10,905 nt of DNA from Candidatus Thorarchaeota archaeon (GTDB lineage: Archaea > Asgardarchaeota > Thorarchaeia > Thorarchaeales > Thorarchaeaceae), in NCBI GenBank assembly GCA_016839245.1, contig JAEOUN010000106.1:1-10905 (forward strand). The letters run 5' to 3'. The position numbers and the translations under genes were made by a program. Below the pieces are notes generated by a model. The model was not told the DNA's origin and made no database searches. It saw only the letters and a program-made list of their open reading frames with translations. Position 1 is the stretch's first letter, and the number at the start of each line of letters is the position of its first letter. Positions 1 to 7,540 of the stretch are shown here, one piece after another.

Positions 1-645
1 ATCAACATATACTTTGATTTGTTTATGCTCAGGGTTAAGGACCTCAGAGGTGACAATGGCAATTGCATTAGTAGTCGTGGCTCTTAGCGAGTTATTCGCC
101 ACGACAAAAAAACCAACACAGAATACTGTCCTTTTTTCTTCATTTAATCCATGTGAATAATTCATCATTCGACCAATATGAATTGACCATCGTTGTGCAT
201 CAGCTTCTGGAATTGCTATCTCTGACGAATTCTGAGGATACCTCCCCTCCACGATTGCGAACTCATTTGGGAATTTACTTACAAATCCTGTTTCAAGGCT
301 AAATGCTTGTCCAACCATTAGGAACATCGGATCCAATGGATCATCCGGAGATCCAACAAAAACATCATTCTTATCCATCCTAAGATACGCTTTGGCAGTT
401 TCAGCAATTCCTGTATTTGCCACATATGGAACATTTTGGATTTTATCTGCTATTGTATCTAGACTATCACCCTGGACCATCATTGCAACTTCTCCAGTAT
501 TTGTATTATCTTTCCAAGACTGTATTGAATTGGAATCAATAAAGATGGAGACTGATGCTAGTAAAGATGTAATTAAAAAAAAGGAGATTAGTGTGATACT
601 TCGTCTCTTGTTCTTTGTCAAGGCTAAATTCGAGGATGGTCTCAT
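1..645 (-). CDS. FtsX/MacB-like ABC permease D, N-terminal part (3' end beyond window)
   Basis: The reading frame is open from an ATG at 645 to the left edge, giving 215 residues with no stop. It begins with a basic cytoplasmic segment (KNKRR at 11-15) and one membrane helix at about 17-36, followed by an extracytoplasmic domain. Residues 134-145 (GRYPQNSSEIAI) match the equivalent GR-(F/W)-P-(E/Q)-N-x-SEI motif of permeases B and C, so this is the MacB_PCD-like first ectodomain of a fourth paralogue. The rest of the protein, probably another 700 residues, lies outside. ATG 645 is the only canonical start between the upstream in-frame TAA and the membrane helix. No strong Shine-Dalgarno precedes it, although a TATA-like box and a dyad lie just upstream. 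Membrane helix 1 is encoded across a run of eight T on the coding strand. Three N-x-S/T sequons (N139, N162, N184) all fall in the ectodomain. The substrate is unknown. Confidence 0.85.
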   Translation of the reverse strand, partial: MRPSSNLALTKNKRRSITLISFFLITSLLASVSIFIDSNSIQSWKDNTNTGEVAMMVQGDSLDTIADKIQNVPYVANTGIAETAKAYLRMDKNDVFVGSPDDPLDPMFLMVGQAFSLETGFVSKFPNEFAIVEGRYPQNSSEIAIPEADAQRWSIHIGRMMNYSHGLNEEKRTVFCVGFFVVANNSLRATTTNAIAIVTSEVLNPEHKQIKVYVD

Positions 646-660
646 GGATTTGTCGCCTGT

Positions 661-676
661 TCCTTCACTCGAAGGA
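661..676. repeat. Perfect 6-bp inverted repeat upstream of permease D
   Basis: TCCTTC and GAAGGA flank a 4-base spacer (ACTC on the plus strand), 16 bases upstream of the permease D start codon. It sits between a TATA-like stretch (684-692) and the start codon. It could be a protein-binding dyad or an RNA hairpin in the leader. Function is inference. Confidence 0.45.
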
Positions 677-683
677 CTATTCC

Positions 684-692
684 TAAATAAAA
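684..692 (-). promoter_or_regulatory. Possible TATA-like box for permease D
   Basis: The coding strand reads TTTTATTTA, centred about 43 bases before the ATG at 645. With usual archaeal spacing this predicts a transcript start near 662 and a leader of roughly 17 bases. The match is weak in an AT-rich gap, and the gene could equally be read through from the upstream genes. Confidence 0.22.
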
Positions 693-712
693 CAATAACG
701 TATTACGCTAAG

Positions 713-952
713 TTAGCTTTCATTGAATTTTTCCTTTTGTTTCAGCTCAATCATTTCTTTCTGTTGAACTCTCATAAGGTGAATCGAAAGGATAAGCAAC
801 ACAAATCCAACTGCTGCTCCGACGAACCAAAGATTGCTTTGTAAAGGATGGTCCAACAAGAATGTGAGAATCGCGATATTTAGGAATCCGAAGAAAATTG
901 CAAAGGATCCAAGAATTGCATAGAATGAGGATGGCATCTCTTGTATATCCAT
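713..952 (-). CDS. Small two-TM membrane protein of unknown function
   Basis: This is a 79-residue protein numbered from the ATG at 952. In-frame GTG codons at 961 and 958 are alternative starts. A GGTGA lies only two bases before the ATG, which is short spacing, so the start is not settled. I do not recognise a family. It shows two hydrophobic helices at about 9-33 and 41-60 joined by a short polar turn (DHPLQSN). A charged, Lys/Glu/Gln-rich C-terminal tail at 61-79 is probably helical. Both termini are predicted to be on the same side, most likely cytoplasmic because of the basic tail. It lies 52 bases downstream of the AbrB-fused ATPase and 67 bases upstream of permease D, on the same strand, so it is probably in the same transcript. 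An accessory role for one of the ABC complexes is inference from position only. Confidence 0.68.
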   Translation of the reverse strand: MDIQEMPSSFYAILGSFAIFFGFLNIAILTFLLDHPLQSNLWFVGAAVGFVLLILSIHLMRVQQKEMIELKQKEKFNES

Positions 953-1004
953 TTTCACCACTTTTTAGTATTAATCATTCTGTACTATTGGCAATAGATC
1001 CAAT

Positions 1005-1895
1005 CTACTCATCATTTTTGTTGTTGTTATTCTCTTTATTTCCACCAGTATCCAATGGGCTAATCAAGAGTCCTTCAGATGTAGCTCTCAGAACAACTCG
1101 CTTACCAAGACCTGCAAGTCTTCGCACTGTATCTGGTATGACCATTCGGCCCTTAGCATCAATTTCCGTGATATCCCCATAGAGAATATGTTTTTGCCCT
1201 TCAATGAGACCATCTCTAATTCTAAGAACTCTATCGGCATACTCAGCGACTTTTGGATTATGAGTTACGTTAATGACTGTTGTACCAAACTCCTTATTGG
1301 TCTTCTTAAGAGCCTCCATAACAACTTCTGTGGTTTCTGAATCAAGTTCGCCTGTGACTTCATCTCCGAGAACTAATTCCGGATTATTTGCTAATGCCAC
1401 ACATATTGCAACGCGTTGATTCTCACCACCAGACATTTGATTTGGACGATGATGAATCCTATGGCCTAATCCCAGTGTTTCAAGGAGCATTAGTGCTCTT
1501 TCTTCAGAGAGATTAGATGGAGCTCCTGCAAGCTTCATAGGAAGTATGACATTCTTGAGTGCACTGAGACCAGGAACAAGATTCCCCACTTGCCATACAA
1601 AGCCAACTTTTTGTCTCCTATATAGCATCGATCTCCTATCATCAAGTGTAGTCACACTGTGACCATCATAGAGTATAGTGCCTGCAGTAGGCTTATCCAG
1701 TGCTCCAAGCATTTTTAGCAAGGTTGACTTTCCAGACCCTGATGGTCCGATTATTGAGAGAAATTCTCCTTGGTTAACTTCAAAGTCAACACCTCGAAGT
1801 GCAATGACTTCTTTTTGACCTCTTTTGTAGACTTTCATGAGGTCTCGTACAACTATCTTGTACTGTTCTCCTAATTGTTCAAGATTTTCAGACAT
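1005..1895 (-). CDS. LolD/MacB-class ABC ATPase with C-terminal AbrB-like domain
   Basis: This is the ATP-hydrolysing subunit of an FtsX-type ABC system, acting at the cytoplasmic face. Numbered from the ATG at 1895 (296 residues), it has Walker A GPSGSGKST at 50-58, Q-loop Q102 (GFVWQ), signature MSGGENQ at 154-160, Walker B with D178 and catalytic E179, D-loop GELD at 182-185 and switch H212. All catalytic residues are present, but several flanking positions deviate (DEVTGELD rather than the usual DEPTGxLD). Residues 240-281 form a SpoVT/AbrB-like domain with IDAKGRMVIP, then VRR, then a closing strand, followed by an Asn/Lys-rich tail. LolD-type ATPases normally end after the H-loop region, so this is a fusion. 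The ATG is preferred because GAGTGATC precedes it at good spacing. A GTG at 1904 overlapping permease A's stop is the alternative. Position directly after permease A suggests A is its partner. Confidence 0.93.
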   Translation of the reverse strand: MSENLEQLGEQYKIVVRDLMKVYKRGQKEVIALRGVDFEVNQGEFLSIIGPSGSGKSTLLKMLGALDKPTAGTILYDGHSVTTLDDRRSMLYRRQKVGFVWQVGNLVPGLSALKNVILPMKLAGAPSNLSEERALMLLETLGLGHRIHHRPNQMSGGENQRVAICVALANNPELVLGDEVTGELDSETTEVVMEALKKTNKEFGTTVINVTHNPKVAEYADRVLRIRDGLIEGQKHILYGDITEIDAKGRMVIPDTVRRLAGLGKRVVLRATSEGLLISPLDTGGNKENNNNKNDE

Positions 1896-1900
1896 GATGA

Positions 1901-4747
1901 TCACTCATTATATTGTATTTCTTCTGCAATGTTAAGTTTCAAAGTACGTGCAACAACATAATATGTTGCGACTAAAGCAACAGTAATTGATATTCCTATA
2001 ATCGCTGAAATCAAAGGAATGGGTACTACTAGTTGAATAGGTAATCGAGTCCAAAGTCCCGTTGTTGACAAGCCCATATATAAAAGTGGCACATCCATCA
2101 ATAAAAGAGACAGGCTCAAACCAATTGTTCCTCCAATAGCTGCAGCTATAAGAACTCCTACACCACTTTCTATTAGTGATGCTACTAGAATTGATTTATT
2201 TGGAGCTCCCAATGCTCTTAGTACTGAGAATTGTTTTCGTAATCCTCGTACTCTAACAATACTTACAATACTCATTCCTATCGTAAGATAAATGATAGAG
2301 AAGAGAACATTAAGAGTATAAGTTCCGTAGATGGATTGGGTGGCTCGTGTACTAAGAACTGCATCGATATATGCAAGAGATGATTCGATATTTTCAAAAC
2401 TATATGGTGCAATATTATAGATTTCTTCCATCACTCTTGTGTAGTTTGCTCCAGGTTTAATATCTATATAGAATTTAGATACTCTCGTAGTGTTCATACA
2501 AGTTTGGACATAATCAAGATCCGCTATTATGAAATCCGAAGCATCTGGTTTCCCAGGAACATATGAATAGCCTGAGGATTGATCGCTAACAGTGCTTGTC
2601 ATTAGATCGACAATTGTACATTCTGTGACATTTCTATTGACATCGGAAATTATCTGCAAATTGATTTGATTGGAATAGACTGGATATCTTGTTCCTATCG
2701 AATCTATCGTATATTTTTCAATTGGCTTAAATGATGTTATGACATTCATTCTCTCACCACTCATATCTGAGAGCAATGGAAGTGAGACCGCTGGTAAGTT
2801 ATACAAAGTAAAGTAATCTAGCCAGAATGCTGCACTGAGCCAACTTTCCGGATCAACTCCGTAGACGGTAATTGTACGGTTGTACTGTTCTCCTCCGCCA
2901 AAAGCATATGCACTCCAATATTGCACAAAACCACTTGTAACCAACATAGGGCTTACATGTGCCACTCCTTCTACAGCTGTGATATTATCGAGTAAGTCCA
3001 TGGTCACATTTGCTAAAGCTGGATTAATATCGATAGCAATATCTGCTCCTGTTTGAAACATGAAAATTTCCTTCATATGACTATTCCCTGTTGTAGCAGA
3101 CACTGATGCAAAGAATCCAGCAGTGAAGACCATCGCAATGAACATGGTGCCCATTGTTTCTGATTTCTTGAATAGTCTGATAGTTCTAGACATGAGGCGT
3201 GAACCAACAATTAAGGATGGTCTTTTTATTCGGCTTAGTACACTTCCTTTGATTGATGCTGTGGGTCTAGATAATATTCTGGTGAATGAAAATAAGAATA
3301 TTCCAAGCAATGGTATAATTATTGCAGCAAATGTTAATGACCCCATTGTTGTCAAACCAGAATAAGCCAAGACTGTCATCATCGGGATTAGTAACCAACC
3401 TGCAACCCCCATCGCAATAAGGTCAATAGTAGCATTCCCCATTTTTTCTGAATCGGTAAGGACCTCTCTTTGAATTGCACTATGAGCTTCGCTTGCTGTC
3501 ATAAGTAATGCCTTGACTGCTGGTGGTAAGGCAACAATTACTCCCACTGAAAATGAAAACAAAAAGACTGCAAGCACAGCCATTGGTTCCAAGAGAATCC
3601 TAAATCCGCTTATCAATTGAAGATCAAATACAAGTAATTCCTTTACTGTTCCTGATAGGAGTGCTGCTATTACTCCCGTAAATATTGCACCTAAGCTCCC
3701 GATGAATCCAGTTGCGATAGCATTGCTAAGTACCCAGCTGGCAGCTTGGTATCCCGAGGCTCCTCTTGTCTTTAAAGTTCCAACATCTTTTCGTTGCGCA
3801 TCTGATAGCAGTCTAGCATTATATTGGATAAGCATAGCACCCATTATAATCGATGGTATAGAGAATGCGAGCGCAATAGCTCGCATACTAATTGACCAGC
3901 TTGAATATTCGTTAACTGCTTCAATTAGTTCAAAATTGTTCGATTCGACATACGCGTTAGGAAGATTATCTTGCTCAATTCTTCTCTTTACATTCATTAA
4001 TGAATCAACAACAGTACTCGCATCTGCATGAGCAATGATTGAATGATCGAATTTCACCCAAATTCTATCTTGCATTCCATTGTATGATTCATGACCAAGA
4101 ATGCCAAAAGTTGACTCAATTATTTCGGGAGTAGATATCAGTTTAAGATATGTTACTTCTGGTTGTCCCCATCGTTGTTGGTATTTATAGATATTAGAGA
4201 TAAAAGTACCTACAATTGTGAAAGTCTTCGTAATTTCTACGGGCATCCATGAGCTATTGTAAACCTGGACATTGAATGTAAAGTTATCACCAATTTTCAA
4301 TCCTTGACTTAGAAGAAATGACTCTTCTAGTAAACACGAATTATTATCATACTGCGGATTCAAAGAATCAACCTGTATTGCATCAGAAAAACTATCAAAC
4401 GCAGTCTGATTTATTCCAAGAAATCCCATTCGTGAGTTGGTATCTTCAAATTCATCATAAACATGGAGGTCCACAAATGTGACACGTTGAGTAGCTATGA
4501 CATAATCTTGTTGAGCAACGTTCTCAACCACATCACTAAAAGTAACATTATCCTGGACGTAAAATGATGACGTAAATGTGACCTGCATATCAATTGGCAC
4601 ATTAGCTGTCATATCAGCAAGAACATCTGGAGCCGCTGAATCCATATAAATGAGCACTCCTCCAAGAACGCCACTGGAGAGTGAGAATATCAATAGGGTT
4701 ATCAAAACTTCTGGTGCACTTGATGAAAGTCGTGAGAATAGGAACAA
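1901..4747 (-). CDS. Two-FtsX-domain ABC permease A (10 TM)
   Basis: This 948-residue integral membrane subunit of a type VII ABC transporter starts with TTG. Predicted helices lie at about 13-34, 287-308, 338-363, 384-408, 441-462, 467-489, 530-550, 808-831, 856-885 and 905-932. The ectodomains are 35-286 and 551-807. FtsX coupling segments follow TM2 (GTLKTRGASG, 323-332) and TM8 (FSVLRALGAPN, 840-850). The layout matches E. coli YbbP-type double FtsX permeases. The TTG is supported by a perfect GGAGGTGAT ribosome-binding site six bases upstream, inside the end of permease B. The stop is followed at once by ATPase 2, its probable partner. A is the most divergent of the four permeases and lacks the GR-(F/Y/W)-P-(E/Q)-N-x-SEI motif. 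C710 and C750 are the only cysteines in ectodomain 2 and could form a disulfide. Eleven of its thirteen N-x-S/T sequons fall in the ectodomains. The substrate is unknown. Confidence 0.93.
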   Translation of the reverse strand: MFLFSRLSSSAPEVLITLLIFSLSSGVLGGVLIYMDSAAPDVLADMTANVPIDMQVTFTSSFYVQDNVTFSDVVENVAQQDYVIATQRVTFVDLHVYDEFEDTNSRMGFLGINQTAFDSFSDAIQVDSLNPQYDNNSCLLEESFLLSQGLKIGDNFTFNVQVYNSSWMPVEITKTFTIVGTFISNIYKYQQRWGQPEVTYLKLISTPEIIESTFGILGHESYNGMQDRIWVKFDHSIIAHADASTVVDSLMNVKRRIEQDNLPNAYVESNNFELIEAVNEYSSWSISMRAIALAFSIPSIIMGAMLIQYNARLLSDAQRKDVGTLKTRGASGYQAASWVLSNAIATGFIGSLGAIFTGVIAALLSGTVKELLVFDLQLISGFRILLEPMAVLAVFLFSFSVGVIVALPPAVKALLMTASEAHSAIQREVLTDSEKMGNATIDLIAMGVAGWLLIPMMTVLAYSGLTTMGSLTFAAIIIPLLGIFLFSFTRILSRPTASIKGSVLSRIKRPSLIVGSRLMSRTIRLFKKSETMGTMFIAMVFTAGFFASVSATTGNSHMKEIFMFQTGADIAIDINPALANVTMDLLDNITAVEGVAHVSPMLVTSGFVQYWSAYAFGGGEQYNRTITVYGVDPESWLSAAFWLDYFTLYNLPAVSLPLLSDMSGERMNVITSFKPIEKYTIDSIGTRYPVYSNQINLQIISDVNRNVTECTIVDLMTSTVSDQSSGYSYVPGKPDASDFIIADLDYVQTCMNTTRVSKFYIDIKPGANYTRVMEEIYNIAPYSFENIESSLAYIDAVLSTRATQSIYGTYTLNVLFSIIYLTIGMSIVSIVRVRGLRKQFSVLRALGAPNKSILVASLIESGVGVLIAAAIGGTIGLSLSLLLMDVPLLYMGLSTTGLWTRLPIQLVVPIPLISAIIGISITVALVATYYVVARTLKLNIAEEIQYNE

Positions 4748-7528
4748 TTAGATATCACCTCCATAAGGCCCTGCTTCGGCCCATGCAGTATTCAAAGTAG
4801 ATGCCAAATTTATTCTCGAACTTATCGCTGCGATGACTAGAATAAACATAGATACGCATGCGATAAAGAATGATAGAACTACTATAATATTAAACCAAGG
4901 AATTACTGGAAATACTGAAACTGGATATACTCTATACCAACTTGAATAAGATGTACTTGCTGAAGTAATAGAAGTAGAAAGGAACAATGGGGAGTATCCG
5001 AGTAATAATAAGATACTGAATAGTAGAAGTACTAGCATCTCAGCAGCTTGAGACTTGATTATCATAGATCTCGAAGCTCCTACTGATCGAAGAAGTGAAA
5101 TCTCTCTCCTTCTAGATCGTACACCTTCTACCGAATAAATCAAGAATGCGCCAATAATAGTTCCAACTGTTAATACTGTTAGCATGGTATCAATAGCGCG
5201 TTCCATTTTATACTCTATATTTCCTACATATTCATCCACTCGTAGGCTTACTGCGTCCCAGTTGTCACTAAGAATTACGTCAGATCCACCTTGAGAAATT
5301 ACTTCTTCTGCTACAACTGTACCATTGGAGTTTGGTTTCAAACCAACACAATAGAAATTCGATGTTTCTGTAACTAGATCAAATTTAGCTCCCAGAAAGT
5401 CTCGATTAATTAACACAGCAGTACTCCCGACACGATAACTATAGTAGTAGTAATAGTCATCATAATAGACTGGACCCCAAATTGATCCACCTTCAGGCAT
5501 TTGCGGTAATGCATCAACAATCCCAATGATTCTAAAAGCAAGCGTATCTGCATCATCATCTAAAGTACTTGCTCGAAGAATATCTCCCTCAACAAAATTG
5601 TACGCAGCGGCAATATCTTCTGTTATAATAGCACCATCACTCGTTGAAGCTAAAAGACTTATTATATCACTGATACTTGATTCATTGAGTCGATTTCCAA
5701 GATAATCGTACCCTACTTTCAAATATTCCGTCGGATTTACACCCATAAAACGGCATGCCCCACCATAGTCTGCAGTTAAGGACATGATTTTCTGTGATAC
5801 TAAAGTTCCCGACTCAACCATCCTGTGATTCGTTACATTGCTGATGAAATCATTCCACTGAGCAAAACTATATTCATCCAAAGAAAATGTCAAATCTGAA
5901 CCAATATCCAACCTTGCTTGATTTCGAGCTGTTACAGGTAATGATGCATCAATAATTGCGCTATTCCAACTCAAGCAAATTGCAAGGACTAATACCATTA
6001 CTGCAGCTCCAGCAGATGATGCTTCTTTGCCAATTCTTCTTATGCCAATAGATGAAGGAATTTCACCAACTACTCTTCTCATAATTCTACTGAGGAAATT
6101 AGCTCCTCGTTTTAATGCCTTCATCGAAAGGCTTGCGACTCCTAGGAAGAGTGGAAATGGGATGATTGGCATTAATAAACTAAGAATTGGATTGCTTATT
6201 GCTGCGAGACCCCCAGATAATACTGCAAGAAGTAGAAGACTCGATATTAAGACAACTAGTAGATCCCATTTTACCAGTCCTAATCCTCTTGAGAGTCTAG
6301 CAATTTTACCTCTATGCTCATCAACACTTTTCTTTGTGGAATAGATGGTACGATATGCAAATAATGTCAGCATAGGAAGCGCTATTGATACTATTACGGT
6401 AATGATCAATGATTCTATACTTACCATCAGAGGCTCAGTTAGAACCATTCCTGGGTTGAACGTGAAGTATCCAGATGCAGAAATCGCTACTCTACTAAGA
6501 ATAATTCCAAGTGGGATTCCTAAAACGCATGATAATAATGACATGATGAAGACTTCGCGAGTTACTACCTTCTCTAGGTCACTAGGTGACGCACCTCGTG
6601 AAAGTAAAATACTCTCTTCATATCTTCTTTCATTTACATTATATCGGATTGCCAAGAATGTTACGAGGAACAATAACAAGAGCACACCTGTTGATCGTAA
6701 CATCTCTCCAATTCTAAGGGTCTGTACCCAATAGATATAGTTTGATATTCCAGATGCTAATCTATCATTAACACGAATTGAAGAGTAATATCCAGAAGAC
6801 CCGTAACTTGGATCAAGTTGCCGAATGCTCTCATCGATTCTATTAAGATATTGAAGTGATGCTGTTGGATTGAAAGCAGAAAGCTTTGTCCGATCCACAT
6901 CAACAAATATCTCAATTGCCTCATCGTAGGCACTTACGATACTCGGATATACTATTGCAATGCTCTCATAGTCCCAATAATAAGGTGAATCGTATCCTTC
7001 TGCATGTTTGTATATACCTACAATTGTTAAATTCTCATAGTATGCGCCTGATTCCACATTAACAGTATCACCAATCTGCAACTCGAAGTAAATCCGCAAT
7101 GATTCAACGATGGATATCTCGGAGCTATTCTCAGGGAATCTTCCTGCTGTGAGTGTGATATAGTCCGGAAAGGTTTCTAGAAATTCATCATCCGGCGATA
7201 GAAACTGGCCCCACATACTACGTTGTTCTAGTATTCCTGTGAGATTCATATAATGGTCAATTGAGCCGTAACCAGTTGTGATATCTGCTGATTTTGTGAC
7301 TCCCTGAAGAGATGCGATATCATCAATGTAGTATCTGACACTCTCTCCTGTGACTCTAATCGCTACATCTCCTACATCTAAGTTCTTATCCCATTCATGC
7401 ATTGAATAGGAATCAACATATACTGTAATTCCAATTGCCATTGTTGATGCGAGTACAAAGCATATCAGTGTGACAACCTTTCGTCGTAAGCTATGAAATG
7501 CTTCATATCCAACTGGTATAGCAGACAT
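4748..7528 (-). CDS. Two-FtsX-domain ABC permease B (10 TM)
   Basis: This is a 926-residue membrane subunit with an ATG start. Predicted helices lie at about 19-38, 276-296, 324-348, 368-392, 421-443, 447-468, 505-524, 778-800, 828-850 and 870-903. The ectodomains are 39-275 and 525-777. FtsX coupling segments are ILLSRGAS (307-314) and EISLLRSVGAS (809-819). It is a clear paralogue of permease C: shared landmarks include the GR-x-P-x-N-x-SEI motif (129-138), a KWD before TM5 (420-422), the stretch around 490-545, NPTEY (598-602), and NWDAV (756-760). Residues 688-698 hold eight tyrosines in eleven positions, absent from C. C592 and C727 in ectodomain 2 could pair. All six N-x-S/T sequons are in the ectodomains. 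It lies 12 bases after ATPase 1, its probable partner, and ends one base before permease A begins. Lipid or lipoprotein handling, peptide export or signalling are all possible roles; none is shown. Confidence 0.93.
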   Translation of the reverse strand: MSAIPVGYEAFHSLRRKVVTLICFVLASTMAIGITVYVDSYSMHEWDKNLDVGDVAIRVTGESVRYYIDDIASLQGVTKSADITTGYGSIDHYMNLTGILEQRSMWGQFLSPDDEFLETFPDYITLTAGRFPENSSEISIVESLRIYFELQIGDTVNVESGAYYENLTIVGIYKHAEGYDSPYYWDYESIAIVYPSIVSAYDEAIEIFVDVDRTKLSAFNPTASLQYLNRIDESIRQLDPSYGSSGYYSSIRVNDRLASGISNYIYWVQTLRIGEMLRSTGVLLLLFLVTFLAIRYNVNERRYEESILLSRGASPSDLEKVVTREVFIMSLLSCVLGIPLGIILSRVAISASGYFTFNPGMVLTEPLMVSIESLIITVIVSIALPMLTLFAYRTIYSTKKSVDEHRGKIARLSRGLGLVKWDLLVVLISSLLLLAVLSGGLAAISNPILSLLMPIIPFPLFLGVASLSMKALKRGANFLSRIMRRVVGEIPSSIGIRRIGKEASSAGAAVMVLVLAICLSWNSAIIDASLPVTARNQARLDIGSDLTFSLDEYSFAQWNDFISNVTNHRMVESGTLVSQKIMSLTADYGGACRFMGVNPTEYLKVGYDYLGNRLNESSISDIISLLASTSDGAIITEDIAAAYNFVEGDILRASTLDDDADTLAFRIIGIVDALPQMPEGGSIWGPVYYDDYYYYYSYRVGSTAVLINRDFLGAKFDLVTETSNFYCVGLKPNSNGTVVAEEVISQGGSDVILSDNWDAVSLRVDEYVGNIEYKMERAIDTMLTVLTVGTIIGAFLIYSVEGVRSRRREISLLRSVGASRSMIIKSQAAEMLVLLLFSILLLLGYSPLFLSTSITSASTSYSSWYRVYPVSVFPVIPWFNIIVVLSFFIACVSMFILVIAAISSRINLASTLNTAWAEAGPYGGDI
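4754..4762 (-). promoter_or_regulatory. Perfect Shine-Dalgarno for permease A inside permease B codons
   Basis: The coding strand reads GGAGGTGAT, the full complement of the archaeal 16S rRNA 3' tail, six bases before the TTG start of permease A. The same bases encode the end of permease B (Gly-Gly-Asp-Ile, then stop). The site decides the non-ATG start of A and implies translational coupling of B and A. Confidence 0.85.
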
Positions 7529-7540
7529 ACTCTCTATTCC

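Noticed and set aside
392..844. Plus-strand open frame of 150 codons
   Set aside because: It runs antisense across permease D and the small membrane protein, which have coherent membrane-protein sequence and family motifs on the minus strand. Its own translation shows no recognisable domain.
1005..1895. ATPase 2 as a catalytically dead subunit
   Set aside because: Walker A lysine, the Asp-Glu pair, the signature Ser-Gly-Gly and the switch histidine are all present. Only flanking positions differ.
3123..4031. Plus-strand open frames opposite permease A
   Set aside because: They are shadows of the permease coding sequence, short and without family resemblance.
6027..6734. Two adjacent plus-strand frames opposite permease B
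   Set aside because: They are antisense to a well-supported double-FtsX permease, with no plausible start signals or domains.
7529..7540. Separate promoter between ATPase 1 and permease B
   Set aside because: The gap is only 12 bases and there is no TATA-like element nearby, so the two are best read as one transcript.
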